Below are positions 24,659 through 33,525 of a stretch of DNA of 64,000 nt, piece by piece. The stretch's first letter is position 1; each line of letters opens with the position of its first letter. A program made the translations under genes and the position numbers. The notes beneath the pieces are model-generated. The model saw only the letters and a program-made list of their open reading frames with translations, did no database searches and was not told the DNA's origin. The DNA is from an uncultured Sporosarcina sp. (lineage in GTDB: Bacteria; Bacillota; Bacilli; Bacillales_A; Planococcaceae): NCBI GenBank assembly GCA_948469885.1, contig CAOKMT010000005.1, positions 54,792 through 118,791 of the forward strand, given 5' to 3'.

Positions 24659-25471
24659 TTATTCATTCTCTTCATTATCCGTTTCACTTTGGAATTCTAT
24701 AATTTTACCATCGATGGCATTGATAAAGTAATTTTCTTTTTCTCCGTCTAATAATTCTACATGAATATGCCATGTCGGTGCAAACACTTGCGTTTCTGTT
24801 AATTGAATCAATGTTGAATAACCAAGTTTCATATACGTCACTTTTGAATCTTGTTTTAGGTACCCACGGGAATATAATGTATTGAGCGCTTGGATTGGTG
24901 GCAACAAATCTTTTTTCTTATTATAACTTTCAAATTTCCCGAACATCCATTGTTCATAATGCGTGATGTTTTCATCTTCATCCCAGTACACAGTTAACAT
25001 AGCATTTTTATTAAAATAAATTGGGTTATCATTCACTGTTTGGAAAAACAAAGCCTGTTGGCGCTCTTTGCTGACTTCCCACAAAACATACTCTTCTCCA
25101 CCAAGTACATACTTTGTCAGGAATGGCGTGAATTCATAATCCCCTTTACTGTTGCGGATGTTAAAGGGTCCTTTCAACGTTGAAATTAAATGACTGTCTT
25201 CAACAAAATCAAAACTTTGTTTGCCAAGCTGCTCTAATTCTTCTTCTGAAAATGTCACCACTTCAGCCAGAACGTAGGAAGCTTCTTCGTAATTTGTAGG
25301 CAACTCTTCATACGAAATATTGTCCAATTGAAGTGCCTCTTCAATGGAAGTTTCTCCTACTACTTGTACATTTTGCGCTTCTGTATAGCGATTCAAATAT
25401 AGGGAGTAAAGAAAAACATTTAAAATAGAGAAAACAATGATGAAAATGGTTTTTGTTTTATTCCAGTCCAC
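24659..25471 (-). CDS. walI: WalRK regulatory membrane protein WalI
   Basis: 270-residue protein with a single N-terminal helix ([19 protein letters not shown]) and an extracellular two-lobe domain of the YycI type. With WalH it binds the kinase WalK in the membrane and modulates its activity. Start GTG 25471 (VDWNKTKT) has GGAGGTG 9 nt upstream and matches the family start; the 286-residue frame would begin ahead of that ribosome site. It overlaps the end of walH by 14 nt. Confidence 0.93.
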   Translation of the reverse strand: MDWNKTKTIFIIVFSILNVFLYSLYLNRYTEAQNVQVVGETSIEEALQLDNISYEELPTNYEEASYVLAEVVTFSEEELEQLGKQSFDFVEDSHLISTLKGPFNIRNSKGDYEFTPFLTKYVLGGEEYVLWEVSKERQQALFFQTVNDNPIYFNKNAMLTVYWDEDENITHYEQWMFGKFESYNKKKDLLPPIQALNTLYSRGYLKQDSKVTYMKLGYSTLIQLTETQVFAPTWHIHVELLDGEKENYFINAIDGKIIEFQSETDNEENE

Positions 25472-26780
25472 GTTTTTCACCTCCAAATTGCTTAGGTGAA
25501 AAACGAATCCAACTGTCATTAATCATGAAATACCAAGATGGCTCTAAAGTGAATAAATTATGCACATTGCCTTGTTCCATAGAATAGCCTAAGGCAATTT
25601 CTTCAACTGTGTCAAAATCGACCTTATCCGATTCATTAAGTATTTCCGCCACGACTGTCCCAGGGTAAAGCACGGTCGTTTCAGATTCAGGATGCAATAG
25701 ATCCAGCGTATAATAAGGCCTCATATATTGGTAAACTTGTTCCTCTCCCCATACTTGTTCGATTTTGGTCGATGTATTATCGCTGAATACAGGTAAACCC
25801 TGAACGAATAGTTGAAATTTCACGTACCGCGACCTCGGATTCATATACATCAGTCTATAATCATCGGTCCACCCTCCGTGTTCGTTCACAAAATCGAACG
25901 TGTTTAAAAATAGTTCCGATGGAATCGCAATTTCTTTACTTCTCGCACCTGGACGAACGAAAGTTAATGTTTTCTTTGCCTTATCTACATTCATCAACGC
26001 ATGGTCATCTTTATATTCTTCCTGATTCATGCCATCCTGGCTGATACGAACGGCATTTGGATCATTGAACAAAGCTTCCCTGAAGAGAGTTGGACTCACT
26101 TCGTTTTGATAAAATGTATGCCGCACCAGTTCGAGGGGTTCCGATGGGACAGCAATAAATGGCATATTTGCATCATTTACTTCCGTATAGGCGTCGTATG
26201 ATTTCCCTTTCTGCAATAAAGAATGATTGAATTGTTGTCTGTCATACACATTTACTTTTGCGCTGTAACGCAAATTATTCATCTTGCTTATAAAGTGAAT
26301 ATTCATCGTTGTATCGGGTGAATGCCAATCAATCATTATACGATCAAAAGTGTCTTCGGGAATATTCAAGTCTTCAATGCCTAGAACGGTGTCGTACACA
26401 GAAAAAGGAACTTCCCCATGGAAAAAGAGCGTAAATCGATTCCTTTTTCGCATGAACTCGTCCAACTTCTCCGCATTAAAATCATATTCTTCCAAAGATA
26501 AGTCTGTAATACGCCAATTTTTCAGTTCATTCACAACCCGATCGATTTCCTCGGATTCAGCCGTCCCCTGATACCCATCTTCGAAGTGGAATAGAAGCTT
26601 ATACGGTTTCACGATATCCGCAATATCTCTTTTTGACGAAATCGATGCGACTGTCGTCTGCTGTTCAATCGTTTCGTATTTTGGCGTATACGTCCAGATC
26701 AAAAAAGTTAGTGCCACACTTAAAGTAATGAGCAAGGAAAGGACTACTGATTTTATCGTTTCAATCCGGCTCAATCCCAT
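25458..26780 (-). CDS. walH: WalRK regulatory membrane protein WalH
   Basis: 440-residue YycH-type protein. One N-terminal helix (SVVLSLLITLSVALTFLIW) anchors a long extracellular domain of three structural parts. Known: WalH and WalI form a complex with WalK through their membrane helices. Overlaps walK by 10 nt at its 5' end and walI by 14 nt at its 3' end, so translation of the three is coupled. No enzymatic motif. Confidence 0.93.
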   Translation of the reverse strand: MGLSRIETIKSVVLSLLITLSVALTFLIWTYTPKYETIEQQTTVASISSKRDIADIVKPYKLLFHFEDGYQGTAESEEIDRVVNELKNWRITDLSLEEYDFNAEKLDEFMRKRNRFTLFFHGEVPFSVYDTVLGIEDLNIPEDTFDRIMIDWHSPDTTMNIHFISKMNNLRYSAKVNVYDRQQFNHSLLQKGKSYDAYTEVNDANMPFIAVPSEPLELVRHTFYQNEVSPTLFREALFNDPNAVRISQDGMNQEEYKDDHALMNVDKAKKTLTFVRPGARSKEIAIPSELFLNTFDFVNEHGGWTDDYRLMYMNPRSRYVKFQLFVQGLPVFSDNTSTKIEQVWGEEQVYQYMRPYYTLDLLHPESETTVLYPGTVVAEILNESDKVDFDTVEEIALGYSMEQGNVHNLFTLEPSWYFMINDSWIRFSPKQFGGEKRGLE

Positions 26781-28612
26781 TCCCCTCCTTCATGGAGTTC
26801 GAACGGTAATGTAAAGTAAATGGTCGTTCCTTTTCCTTCTTCACTTTCCGCCCAAATCTCGCCCCCATGCGCTTTTATCATTTCCCGGGAAATGGCCAGT
26901 CCAAGACCTGTTCCGCCCATTGCGCGGGAACGTGCACGATCGACACGGTAAAAACGATCGAAAATCCGATTGATATTTTCACCCGGGATTCCCATTCCAT
27001 CATCCGATATCGTCACTTTAATGTATTTATCCAAAGCGGAAACACCAAAGTAAATATCTCCGCCATCTGGAGAATACTTCAATGCATTTGAAATGATATT
27101 ATCAATCACTTGTGTCATCTTATCGGTATCGATTTCGACAAACAAATCAGTCGAAGGCAACAAACGTCTAAAGTGAACATTTTGCGATTTGGATAACTCA
27201 AACCGATCGATGATAAAGTTAAAGAAACGATTAAACTCAACCCATTCTTTATTCAAATCATAATCTTGACTATCCATCCTTGACAGCTTTAATAAATCTT
27301 CGACAAGCCGAATCATCCGCTCCGTCTCTGTCTGCGTCACATGTAAAAATGAAGGGGCAATTTCTTCGTTTTTCCAAGCACCATCTGTGAGTGCTTCCAA
27401 ATAGCTACGCATTGTCGTAAGAGGTGTACGCAGCTCATGGGAAACGTTCGAAACAAATTCCCTTCTTTCCATGTCGATTTTTTCCTGCTCTGTATTATCA
27501 TGCAATACGACGATCAGCCCAATGACGAATCCTGTTTCTCTTTGCGTCACTGAAAAACTTGCACGTAAAATATAAGGACGGCCGCGTGTGCTGAAGTCTA
27601 AAGTTAATGAATCTTTCAATTGAACTAGATCTTCAAATGTGTAATCTTTCTCCAGACCAAGGACGGAAGGAATCGGTCGGTTCAAAACGAGATCGTTGCT
27701 CGTCCTTAACATGTGAAGTGCTGCGTCATTAATAAGCGCGACACGCCCTTTTCGATCGGTCGCAATGACACCGTCCGTCATATTCTTCAGCACCGAGGTG
27801 AGCTTTCGACGTTCCCCTTCTGTCGACTCCTGCGATTCTTGGAGTCTGTTCGTCAAATGGTTGAACGCGATCGCAAGCTGTCCCAGCTCGTCATCCCCAT
27901 AAACGTGCACTTTTCGAGAGAAGTTTCCTTTCGCCATTTCTTGCGCTTGCCTTCTCATATCGGAGATCGGTCTAGTCATTGTTTGTGCGATGAAAATACC
28001 GATAATGATCGTAATCGTTAACGAAACCGCTGTTCCGCCTGCAAGAATATGGTTAATATCATCCATTTGTTTAAACACTTTTTCGATATCGGACTCTACA
28101 TAAAGCGCACCGATCACTTCATCGCCCGATTTCATCGGATTGACGCGGGTAATGGGTGTCACACGCACCATAACCCGATTTCTCGTTTGTTGATCCAGCC
28201 GGATTCGGTCATCGGGAGAACTAGATGTAATGGCTCTTCTCACGATGTCATCCATGGAACGCCGCCCGATTTTATCTTGGTTGTTATGGACCGACGAAGC
28301 GAGAATCCGATCCTTTGCGTTAATGACTCGAATTTCATGAATGTCTTCTGAATTGACGCCGGACAACACCGCACGAAGACTTTGCTCAAGACTCGGATCA
28401 TCTTCGGAACGATCTTTCAACATTTCTTCCCGGACACTGAATTCAACGAGATCCATCCGATCGACAATAGAGTCAATGAAATTATCTTTCAACGTCTTCT
28501 CTAGTTCACGTGCAAAGTAAATACCAATAATTTGCATCGCGATCAAGACGAGAAGTACGTAAATCAACACAAATTTCACATGGATGGACCGGAAAATCTT
28601 CACTTTTTGCAT
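26771..28612 (-). CDS. walK: Cell-wall sensor histidine kinase WalK
   Basis: Kinase of 613 residues controlling cell-wall synthesis and hydrolysis through WalR. Visible order: TM1 (FVLIYVLLVLIAMQIIGIYF), extracellular PAS-like domain (about 35-180), TM2 (near 185-205), HAMP (QTMTRPISDMRRQAQ), cytosolic PAS (LKNMTDGVIATDRKGRVALI), the phospho-acceptor block VSNVSHELRTPLTTM and the ATPase domain with N box DNIISNALKYSP and G2 box GGTGLGLAISR. Start ATG 28612 follows a GTG codon directly; either may serve. Essential in known relatives. A perfect Noc-binding sequence lies inside the gene near its 3' end. Confidence 0.96.
   Translation of the reverse strand: MQKVKIFRSIHVKFVLIYVLLVLIAMQIIGIYFARELEKTLKDNFIDSIVDRMDLVEFSVREEMLKDRSEDDPSLEQSLRAVLSGVNSEDIHEIRVINAKDRILASSVHNNQDKIGRRSMDDIVRRAITSSSPDDRIRLDQQTRNRVMVRVTPITRVNPMKSGDEVIGALYVESDIEKVFKQMDDINHILAGGTAVSLTITIIIGIFIAQTMTRPISDMRRQAQEMAKGNFSRKVHVYGDDELGQLAIAFNHLTNRLQESQESTEGERRKLTSVLKNMTDGVIATDRKGRVALINDAALHMLRTSNDLVLNRPIPSVLGLEKDYTFEDLVQLKDSLTLDFSTRGRPYILRASFSVTQRETGFVIGLIVVLHDNTEQEKIDMERREFVSNVSHELRTPLTTMRSYLEALTDGAWKNEEIAPSFLHVTQTETERMIRLVEDLLKLSRMDSQDYDLNKEWVEFNRFFNFIIDRFELSKSQNVHFRRLLPSTDLFVEIDTDKMTQVIDNIISNALKYSPDGGDIYFGVSALDKYIKVTISDDGMGIPGENINRIFDRFYRVDRARSRAMGGTGLGLAISREMIKAHGGEIWAESEEGKGTTIYFTLPFELHEGGEWD
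26880..26893. promoter_or_regulatory. Noc-binding site (NBS) inside walK
   Basis: ATTTCCCGGGAAAT is identical to the palindromic Noc consensus known from B. subtilis. Noc is encoded in this window (44502-45359). Sites scattered over the origin half of the chromosome prevent division over the nucleoid. A one-mismatch relative (ATTTCCCGGGGAAT) is at 57059-57072 in recF. Confidence 0.7.
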
Positions 28613-28617
28613 CACGG

Positions 28618-29325
28618 TTATTCCTGTTCCGGATCACGTAAATAATAGCCAACCCCGCGTCTTGTAACGATCCATGCTGGATGACTTGGATTATCCTCTA
28701 TTTTTTCGCGCAAGCGTCTAATGGTCACATCCACTGTTCGCACATCACCGAAGTAGTCATATCCCCACACTGTTTGCAGAAGGTGTTCGCGGGTCATGAC
28801 TTGACCAATATGCTTCGACAGGTAATGTAACAATTCAAATTCCCGATGCGTCAATTCAATCGTTTCTCCTCGTTTGGATACAAGATAAGCATCCGGTTGA
28901 ATGATCAAATGACCGACTGTAATATTATTAGAGACTTCTTCTTCCTCCGCGGCAATTTTCATATGTCTACGCAAATTCGCTTTCACCCGTGCAATCAGTT
29001 CCCGCGTACCGAATGGCTTTGTAACATAATCATCTGCGCCAAGTTCGAGACCGAGTACTTTATCTATTTCCGAGTCTTTCGCAGTTAGCATAATAATCGG
29101 AAAATCGTATTTCTTCCTTATTTCACGACATACTTCCATACCATCTTGCTTTGGCAACATGATGTCTAGAAGCATTAAGTCCGGCTGTACTTCCTCCACT
29201 TTTTCCAATGCTTCTTCTCCGTCATACGCACAAAAAACAGTAAAACCTTCTTTTTTTAAATTAAATTCAAGTATATCTGCAATTGGTTTTTCATCATCGA
29301 CGACAAGGATTGTTTTATTTTGCAT
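28618..29325 (-). CDS. walR: Response regulator WalR
   Basis: 235-residue OmpR-family regulator, the essential cell-wall regulator of Firmicutes. Receiver: VVDDEKP, phospho-acceptor Asp54 in [13 protein letters not shown], Thr in [10 protein letters not shown], Lys in [11 protein letters not shown]-binding wing and recognition helix: [22 protein letters not shown]. First gene of walRKHIJ; the two downstream genes follow with 2-nt spacing and overlap. It binds TGTWAH-N5-TGTWAH repeats, one of which lies before the neighbouring M23 gene. Confidence 0.97.
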   Translation of the reverse strand: MQNKTILVVDDEKPIADILEFNLKKEGFTVFCAYDGEEALEKVEEVQPDLMLLDIMLPKQDGMEVCREIRKKYDFPIIMLTAKDSEIDKVLGLELGADDYVTKPFGTRELIARVKANLRRHMKIAAEEEEVSNNITVGHLIIQPDAYLVSKRGETIELTHREFELLHYLSKHIGQVMTREHLLQTVWGYDYFGDVRTVDVTIRRLREKIEDNPSHPAWIVTRRGVGYYLRDPEQE

Positions 29326-29730
29326 AATATATTCCTTTCTCGCTCTATTGGCGTCTATATCTATGTTCTTTTCACTTTATCATTCTTTATAAAGATTGGC
29401 ACGTTCTAGCTTTTTTGTAATTTACATTTCAGGAAGTATGAGCAACAAGCTATCCACTAACAATCGAATTCCGCTCCAAGCGGAGGCTTTCAGGGCCAAC
29501 GGGAAGTGAGTCATGCAATTTTTACCAGTGGATGCTAAAGGTAGGTCCTCAACACCTGTTTCAACAAACATATCTTTAGTCAAAAAAACTGCAGACAAAG
29601 TCGCTGTGAACTTTATCTACAGTTACCTGGAGTTCCAGGTCTACCACAATTCGGGGTTCACACGACATGAGTCATGCAATTGTTGCCTTTCCTTATGGTG
29701 CGAATGAGTGTCGGAAGCATCCCGACTATG
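29326..29730. other. Intergenic region upstream of walR
   Basis: Carries the walR promoter region on its left edge. It also has a direct repeat GAGTCATGCAATT at 29508-29520 and 29669-29681 (161 bp apart), ATCCACT...AGTGGAT arms (about 29450-29534) and a CCGCT-CCA-AGCGG hairpin at 29471-29483. No ORF with a ribosome site. Confidence 0.5.
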
Positions 29731-31209
29731 CTATTTATTTAAAACAGTAAGCGGATCGATAAGCGTCCCGTTTTTCGTTACTTCAAAATGAAGATGGATA
29801 CCAGTTGAATGACCAGTCGTCCCCATAACACCGATCTTTTGACCTTGCGCGACAGTCTGTCCCACTTTTACATCCATCGAGGCCAGATGCGCGTACAATG
29901 TCTGATAACCGTTATTATGATTGACTATGATACGATTCCCGTAGGACCCATCCCAACCTACTGCGGTCACCACACCGTTATCAGAGGCTAAAATGGTTCT
30001 CGCTGACGGTCGGGCGATATCGATGCCACGGTGCATCCTTCCCCAACGTGCTCCCATTGGACTCGATACGTAGCCGCCAACCGTAGGCCACTGAAATGAT
30101 CCTACGCCTCGTGATGGCATCTCTTTCGTGCCAATAACCGTCACTTCGTTTTTCGGCTCAACGACGATTTCTTCTTCTTTTACAGACTTTCCGAGCACTT
30201 GACCGTCCATCTTCCGGATACGCTCTGTGACGATCTTCTCACCTTGTGCGCCTTTTTGTTTTATTTTCTTTTCACCTTTGTAAAGCGAGTTATCTTCTTC
30301 CGTTACTTTTTTATAGGAAATGTTCTTTCTCTTTTTCGTTTCAAAATGAACTTGTACTTCAACGTATGGTTCTAACATCGTCACATTTAACTCATCGCCT
30401 GGACGAATGATTGTCTTCTCTGTCAGCTCCGGGTTGATTTCAAATAATTCGGCTGTCGCCATGCCGTGTTTATTGGCAATTTTCCCAACGACATCTCCTG
30501 CTTGGACAGTGTATTTCTTTTCTTCTAATGTCCCCTTGTTCAGTAACACAATCGCTTCATCTACCGATAAAATTTCTTGTGGTGCAACTTTCCCATCTTT
30601 CGCCTCGAGATTAGCACTCATAAAGATATCGACGACGCGTGTTTCATTTTCTTTTAAAGGGGGTACAGCAGCAGTAGCCGTAGCCTTTTCACGTGCTTCA
30701 AAATCTACCAGTTCTTCTTCAGTCATCGATTGTAATTTAAGCTTGCGTATGACTTCCTCGTAAGCTTCTTGATCATGCACATAAAGTGCAGGTTCTTCGT
30801 CGACCATTACGGCGACCGCTTCGGCTTCAACAGCTAGTAATTCTTGAAGTTCTTCTATGACAGCTTGGTCATTTGTTCCGACCGTAAAGACCCGTTCCGG
30901 AACAACTGAGTAATTCTCTTTAATGGATAACGGTAAATTGTCGAATTTTGAAGCTGTTTGTTCAAGTTTCTCTTCTTTCACTTGCTCCAATTTCGATTCG
31001 TCGGACAATGCACCTATGTATTCATCTTCCGAATATATATGATAGACTGTCGAAAGTTCTTCAGTTTTTGCACTCGTCGAGTACGTGATATTTGCACCGA
31101 TGCCGGCGGCTAAAAGCATACTCAATAATATCTTTTGTGTACGTCCGACAAATTTCCCCCGTCTGTTCGAGATTCTATCTTCATGACTTCTATATTTATG
31201 GAAAAACAT
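29731..31209 (-). CDS. Peptidoglycan hydrolase with LysM, G5 and M23 domains
   Basis: 492-residue exported cell-wall endopeptidase. N-terminal positively charged tail and helix (KILLSMLLAAGIGANITYS) act as signal or anchor. A charged region (50-230) is followed by LysM (YTVQAGDVVGKIANKHGM..., about 234-278), G5 (about 283-362) and M23 metallopeptidase (about 370-492), whose zinc ligands are in GRMHRGIDIA and HLHFEVTKNG. It should cut peptide cross-links of peptidoglycan. It sits directly upstream of walR with a WalR-like box in its promoter, so control by WalRK is likely. In many relatives purA occupies the region between dnaC and walR instead. Confidence 0.92.
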   Translation of the reverse strand: MFFHKYRSHEDRISNRRGKFVGRTQKILLSMLLAAGIGANITYSTSAKTEELSTVYHIYSEDEYIGALSDESKLEQVKEEKLEQTASKFDNLPLSIKENYSVVPERVFTVGTNDQAVIEELQELLAVEAEAVAVMVDEEPALYVHDQEAYEEVIRKLKLQSMTEEELVDFEAREKATATAAVPPLKENETRVVDIFMSANLEAKDGKVAPQEILSVDEAIVLLNKGTLEEKKYTVQAGDVVGKIANKHGMATAELFEINPELTEKTIIRPGDELNVTMLEPYVEVQVHFETKKRKNISYKKVTEEDNSLYKGEKKIKQKGAQGEKIVTERIRKMDGQVLGKSVKEEEIVVEPKNEVTVIGTKEMPSRGVGSFQWPTVGGYVSSPMGARWGRMHRGIDIARPSARTILASDNGVVTAVGWDGSYGNRIIVNHNNGYQTLYAHLASMDVKVGQTVAQGQKIGVMGTTGHSTGIHLHFEVTKNGTLIDPLTVLNK

Positions 31210-31319
31210 CTATAAATCTCCTTTAACTATCAACTTACACGTGGCATACAAATGATTCATTTTTTGCACCTTCTCCAAGTTACCATATCACTTGCAAATA
31301 TTGTAGTTTTATAGCTATT

Positions 31320-31336
31320 TGTAACGAATTTGTATA
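31320..31336. promoter_or_regulatory. WalR box upstream of the M23 hydrolase
   Basis: TGTAAC-GAATT-TGTATA matches TGTWAH-N5-TGTWAH at all but one defined position. It lies 111 nt before the hydrolase start, within A/T-rich promoter-like DNA. Confidence 0.6.
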
Positions 31337-31423
31337 ATAACATCCAATTTTTATAAAATATTAACATATTATTGAAATGAGCCAATTTCCTCATTAACTA
31401 TACTGCTTAAAAATCCGAACAAT

Positions 31424-31541
31424 GTTGATTTCCGTTCTAGGCGAACGTTTCCACAGGGCTGGCGGTGAGCCTCCTCAGTCGCTTTGCTCTTTGCAAGGTC
31501 TCACCTGTCCAGCTAATTCGTCTCCTTCCACTCCAATCAAC
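31424..31541. repeat. Dispersed palindromic repeat (GTTGATT...AATCAAC)
   Basis: GTTGATT (31424-31430) and AATCAAC (31535-31541) close a 118-bp imperfect hairpin with inner GGTGAG/CTCACC arms. The right arm reads CCACTCCAATCAAC, the well-known Bacillaceae intergenic repeat form. It lies between dnaC and the M23 gene. Confidence 0.6.
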
Positions 31542-31635
31542 GGAGCCACCTTTAAAAGAAAATAATAATGTTAAAACTAATTATAACGATTCTGGTTTAT
31601 GTTAAAATAAGCAATTATGAAATTGATTCAAATAC

Positions 31636-31673
31636 AAAAAAGACATGCCTTAAACTTTCAAGGCATGTCTTTT
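31636..31673 (-). terminator. Terminator of dnaC
   Basis: AAAAGACATGCCTT and AAGGCATGTCTTTT form a perfect 14-bp stem with T-rich tails; the minus-strand tail is T6. Confidence 0.92.
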
Positions 31674-31706
31674 GGTTTTATAGGCTTCTGCTTTTTAATG
31701 TCTCAT

Positions 31707-33059
31707 TTAAAAATCAGGTGAGGCATGTTGACTCCAATCGACGTTTACGAACTTATTATATTCCTTCGCAAAAGCAAGCGTCACGGTTCCAGTAGGTCCA
31801 TTCCGTTGTTTTGCGATAATAATTTCGATCATATTCTGGTTTTCCGTTTCCTTGTCGTAATAATCTTCACGGTATAAAAAGGAAACGATGTCTGCATCTT
31901 GCTCAATACTTCCCGATTCTCTCAAGTCAGACATCATCGGTCGTTTATCTTGTCGTTGTTCAACCCCACGGGATAATTGGGACAATGCAATGACAGGAAT
32001 TTTCAATTCCCTTGCCAACCCTTTCAAGGAACGGGAAATTTCCGATACTTCTTGTTGTCGGTTTTCACCTGTTCGTCCACTCCCTTGAATGAGTTGCAAA
32101 TAGTCGATAATGACCATGCCAAGCCCATGTTCTTGCTGAAGTCGCCGACATTTTGAGCGTATTTCGTTGACGCGGATACCCGATGAGTCATCTATGAAAA
32201 TACCGGCATTCGACAAACTCCCCATCGCCATCGTCAGTTTTCGCCAATCTTCCGCTTGAAGTGCGCCTGTTCGCATCACTTGCGCGTCAATATTACCTTC
32301 CGCACAAAGAATCCGCATAACAAGTTGGTCCGCACCCATTTCCAAACTAAAAACCGCGACATTTTCATCAGTTTTGGTCGCGACATTTTGCGCAATATTG
32401 AGCGCAAATGCCGTTTTACCTACTGAAGGACGAGCTGCGACAATAATGAGGTCATTCCGTTGAAACCCTGCCGTCAATCGGTCAAGGTCTGTGAAGCCGG
32501 ATGGAATTCCTGTCACTTCACCTTGTTGCGTATGGAGTAGCTCAATGTTGTCGTACGTTTCTACGAGTACATCTTTTATATGTTTAAAGTCACCCGCATT
32601 TTTCCGGTTCGACACTTCCATCATTTTCTTTTCAGCTTCGGAAAGAACTGCTTCCACTTCGTCTTCCCGCGTATAGCCATCTTCCACAATTGTGGTGGCA
32701 ACACGGATTAAACGTCTTAGAAGCGCCTTCTCTTCAACAATTTTGGCATAGTACAAAATATTGGCTGCTGTCGGTACCGAGTTTGCGATTTCAGTCAAGT
32801 ACGAAATACCACCGACATCTTCCAATTGTTTTTTTGCGGAAAGTTCCTCAGTGACTGTAACAACGTCAATTGCTTGTCCCTTGTCACTTAAAAGAAGCAT
32901 CGTATCGAATATTTTTTGATGGGCGATCCGGTAAAAATCTTCCGGTATTAAAACTTCTGCTGCTGTAATTAACGCCTGGGGATCCAGGAATATTGCACCG
33001 ATGACCGACTGTTCCGCTTCATTATTATGGGGAGGTACGCGCTCGATCATCTCATTCAT
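31707..33059 (-). CDS. dnaC: Replicative DNA helicase (DnaB family; DnaC in B. subtilis)
   Basis: 450-residue hexameric fork helicase. The N-terminal primase-interaction domain (about 1-150) starts with PPHNNEAEQSVIGAIFLD, and the RecA-type motor has Walker A in ARPSVGKTAFAL, the B motif in GMVIIDYLQLI, a glutamine/SQLSRGVEQR motif and the arginine-rich end DLRESGSIEQDAD. Full-length. It is the last gene of the gdpP-rplI-dnaC unit; the gap to rplI is 16 nt. E. coli naming would be dnaB. Confidence 0.96.
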   Translation of the reverse strand: MNEMIERVPPHNNEAEQSVIGAIFLDPQALITAAEVLIPEDFYRIAHQKIFDTMLLLSDKGQAIDVVTVTEELSAKKQLEDVGGISYLTEIANSVPTAANILYYAKIVEEKALLRRLIRVATTIVEDGYTREDEVEAVLSEAEKKMMEVSNRKNAGDFKHIKDVLVETYDNIELLHTQQGEVTGIPSGFTDLDRLTAGFQRNDLIIVAARPSVGKTAFALNIAQNVATKTDENVAVFSLEMGADQLVMRILCAEGNIDAQVMRTGALQAEDWRKLTMAMGSLSNAGIFIDDSSGIRVNEIRSKCRRLQQEHGLGMVIIDYLQLIQGSGRTGENRQQEVSEISRSLKGLARELKIPVIALSQLSRGVEQRQDKRPMMSDLRESGSIEQDADIVSFLYREDYYDKETENQNMIEIIIAKQRNGPTGTVTLAFAKEYNKFVNVDWSQHASPDF

Positions 33060-33075
33060 ATCTTTTCCTCACTTC

Positions 33076-33525
33076 TTATGATTCTTCAGTCACATGGACT
33101 TTTAACGTAGCCGATACATCTGGATGGAGACGGATTGGAATATTTGTATAGCCGAGCGCACGGATTGGCTCAGGTAGCTCCATTTTACGACGATCGACTT
33201 TAATCCCTTCCGCTTTATTCAGTTCATCCGCAATTTGTTTGGTCGTGATCGAACCGAATAATCGGCCGCCTTCTCCCGATTTCGCTTTCATTTCCACTGT
33301 TATATTTTCAATTTGTTCTTTTACCTTTTTCGCGTCCGCCAATTCTTGGGCAGCATTTTTCTCCTCGCGCTTTTGCTGTCCTTTCAACTTGCTTAAGTTT
33401 GCTGGCGTCGCTTCAACCGCTAAATTGTTTTTGAGCAAAAAGTTCTGTGCATAGCCGACAGAAACTGTTTTCACTTCACCTTTATTTCCTTTACCTTTTA
33501 CATCTTTCAAAAAAATGACTTTCAT
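33076..33525 (-). CDS. rplI: 50S ribosomal protein L9
   Basis: 149-residue L9, which binds domain V of 23S rRNA near the L1 stalk. The N-terminal domain [18 protein letters not shown] and [12 protein letters not shown] is followed by a long helix and the C-terminal domain. Two adjacent ATG codons exist (33528 and 33525); the second is preferred because AAAGGGG then lies 9 nt upstream, and homologues start MKVIFLKD. The gene overlaps the gdpP stop, so it is translationally coupled. Confidence 0.96.
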   Translation of the reverse strand: MKVIFLKDVKGKGNKGEVKTVSVGYAQNFLLKNNLAVEATPANLSKLKGQQKREEKNAAQELADAKKVKEQIENITVEMKAKSGEGGRLFGSITTKQIADELNKAEGIKVDRRKMELPEPIRALGYTNIPIRLHPDVSATLKVHVTEES

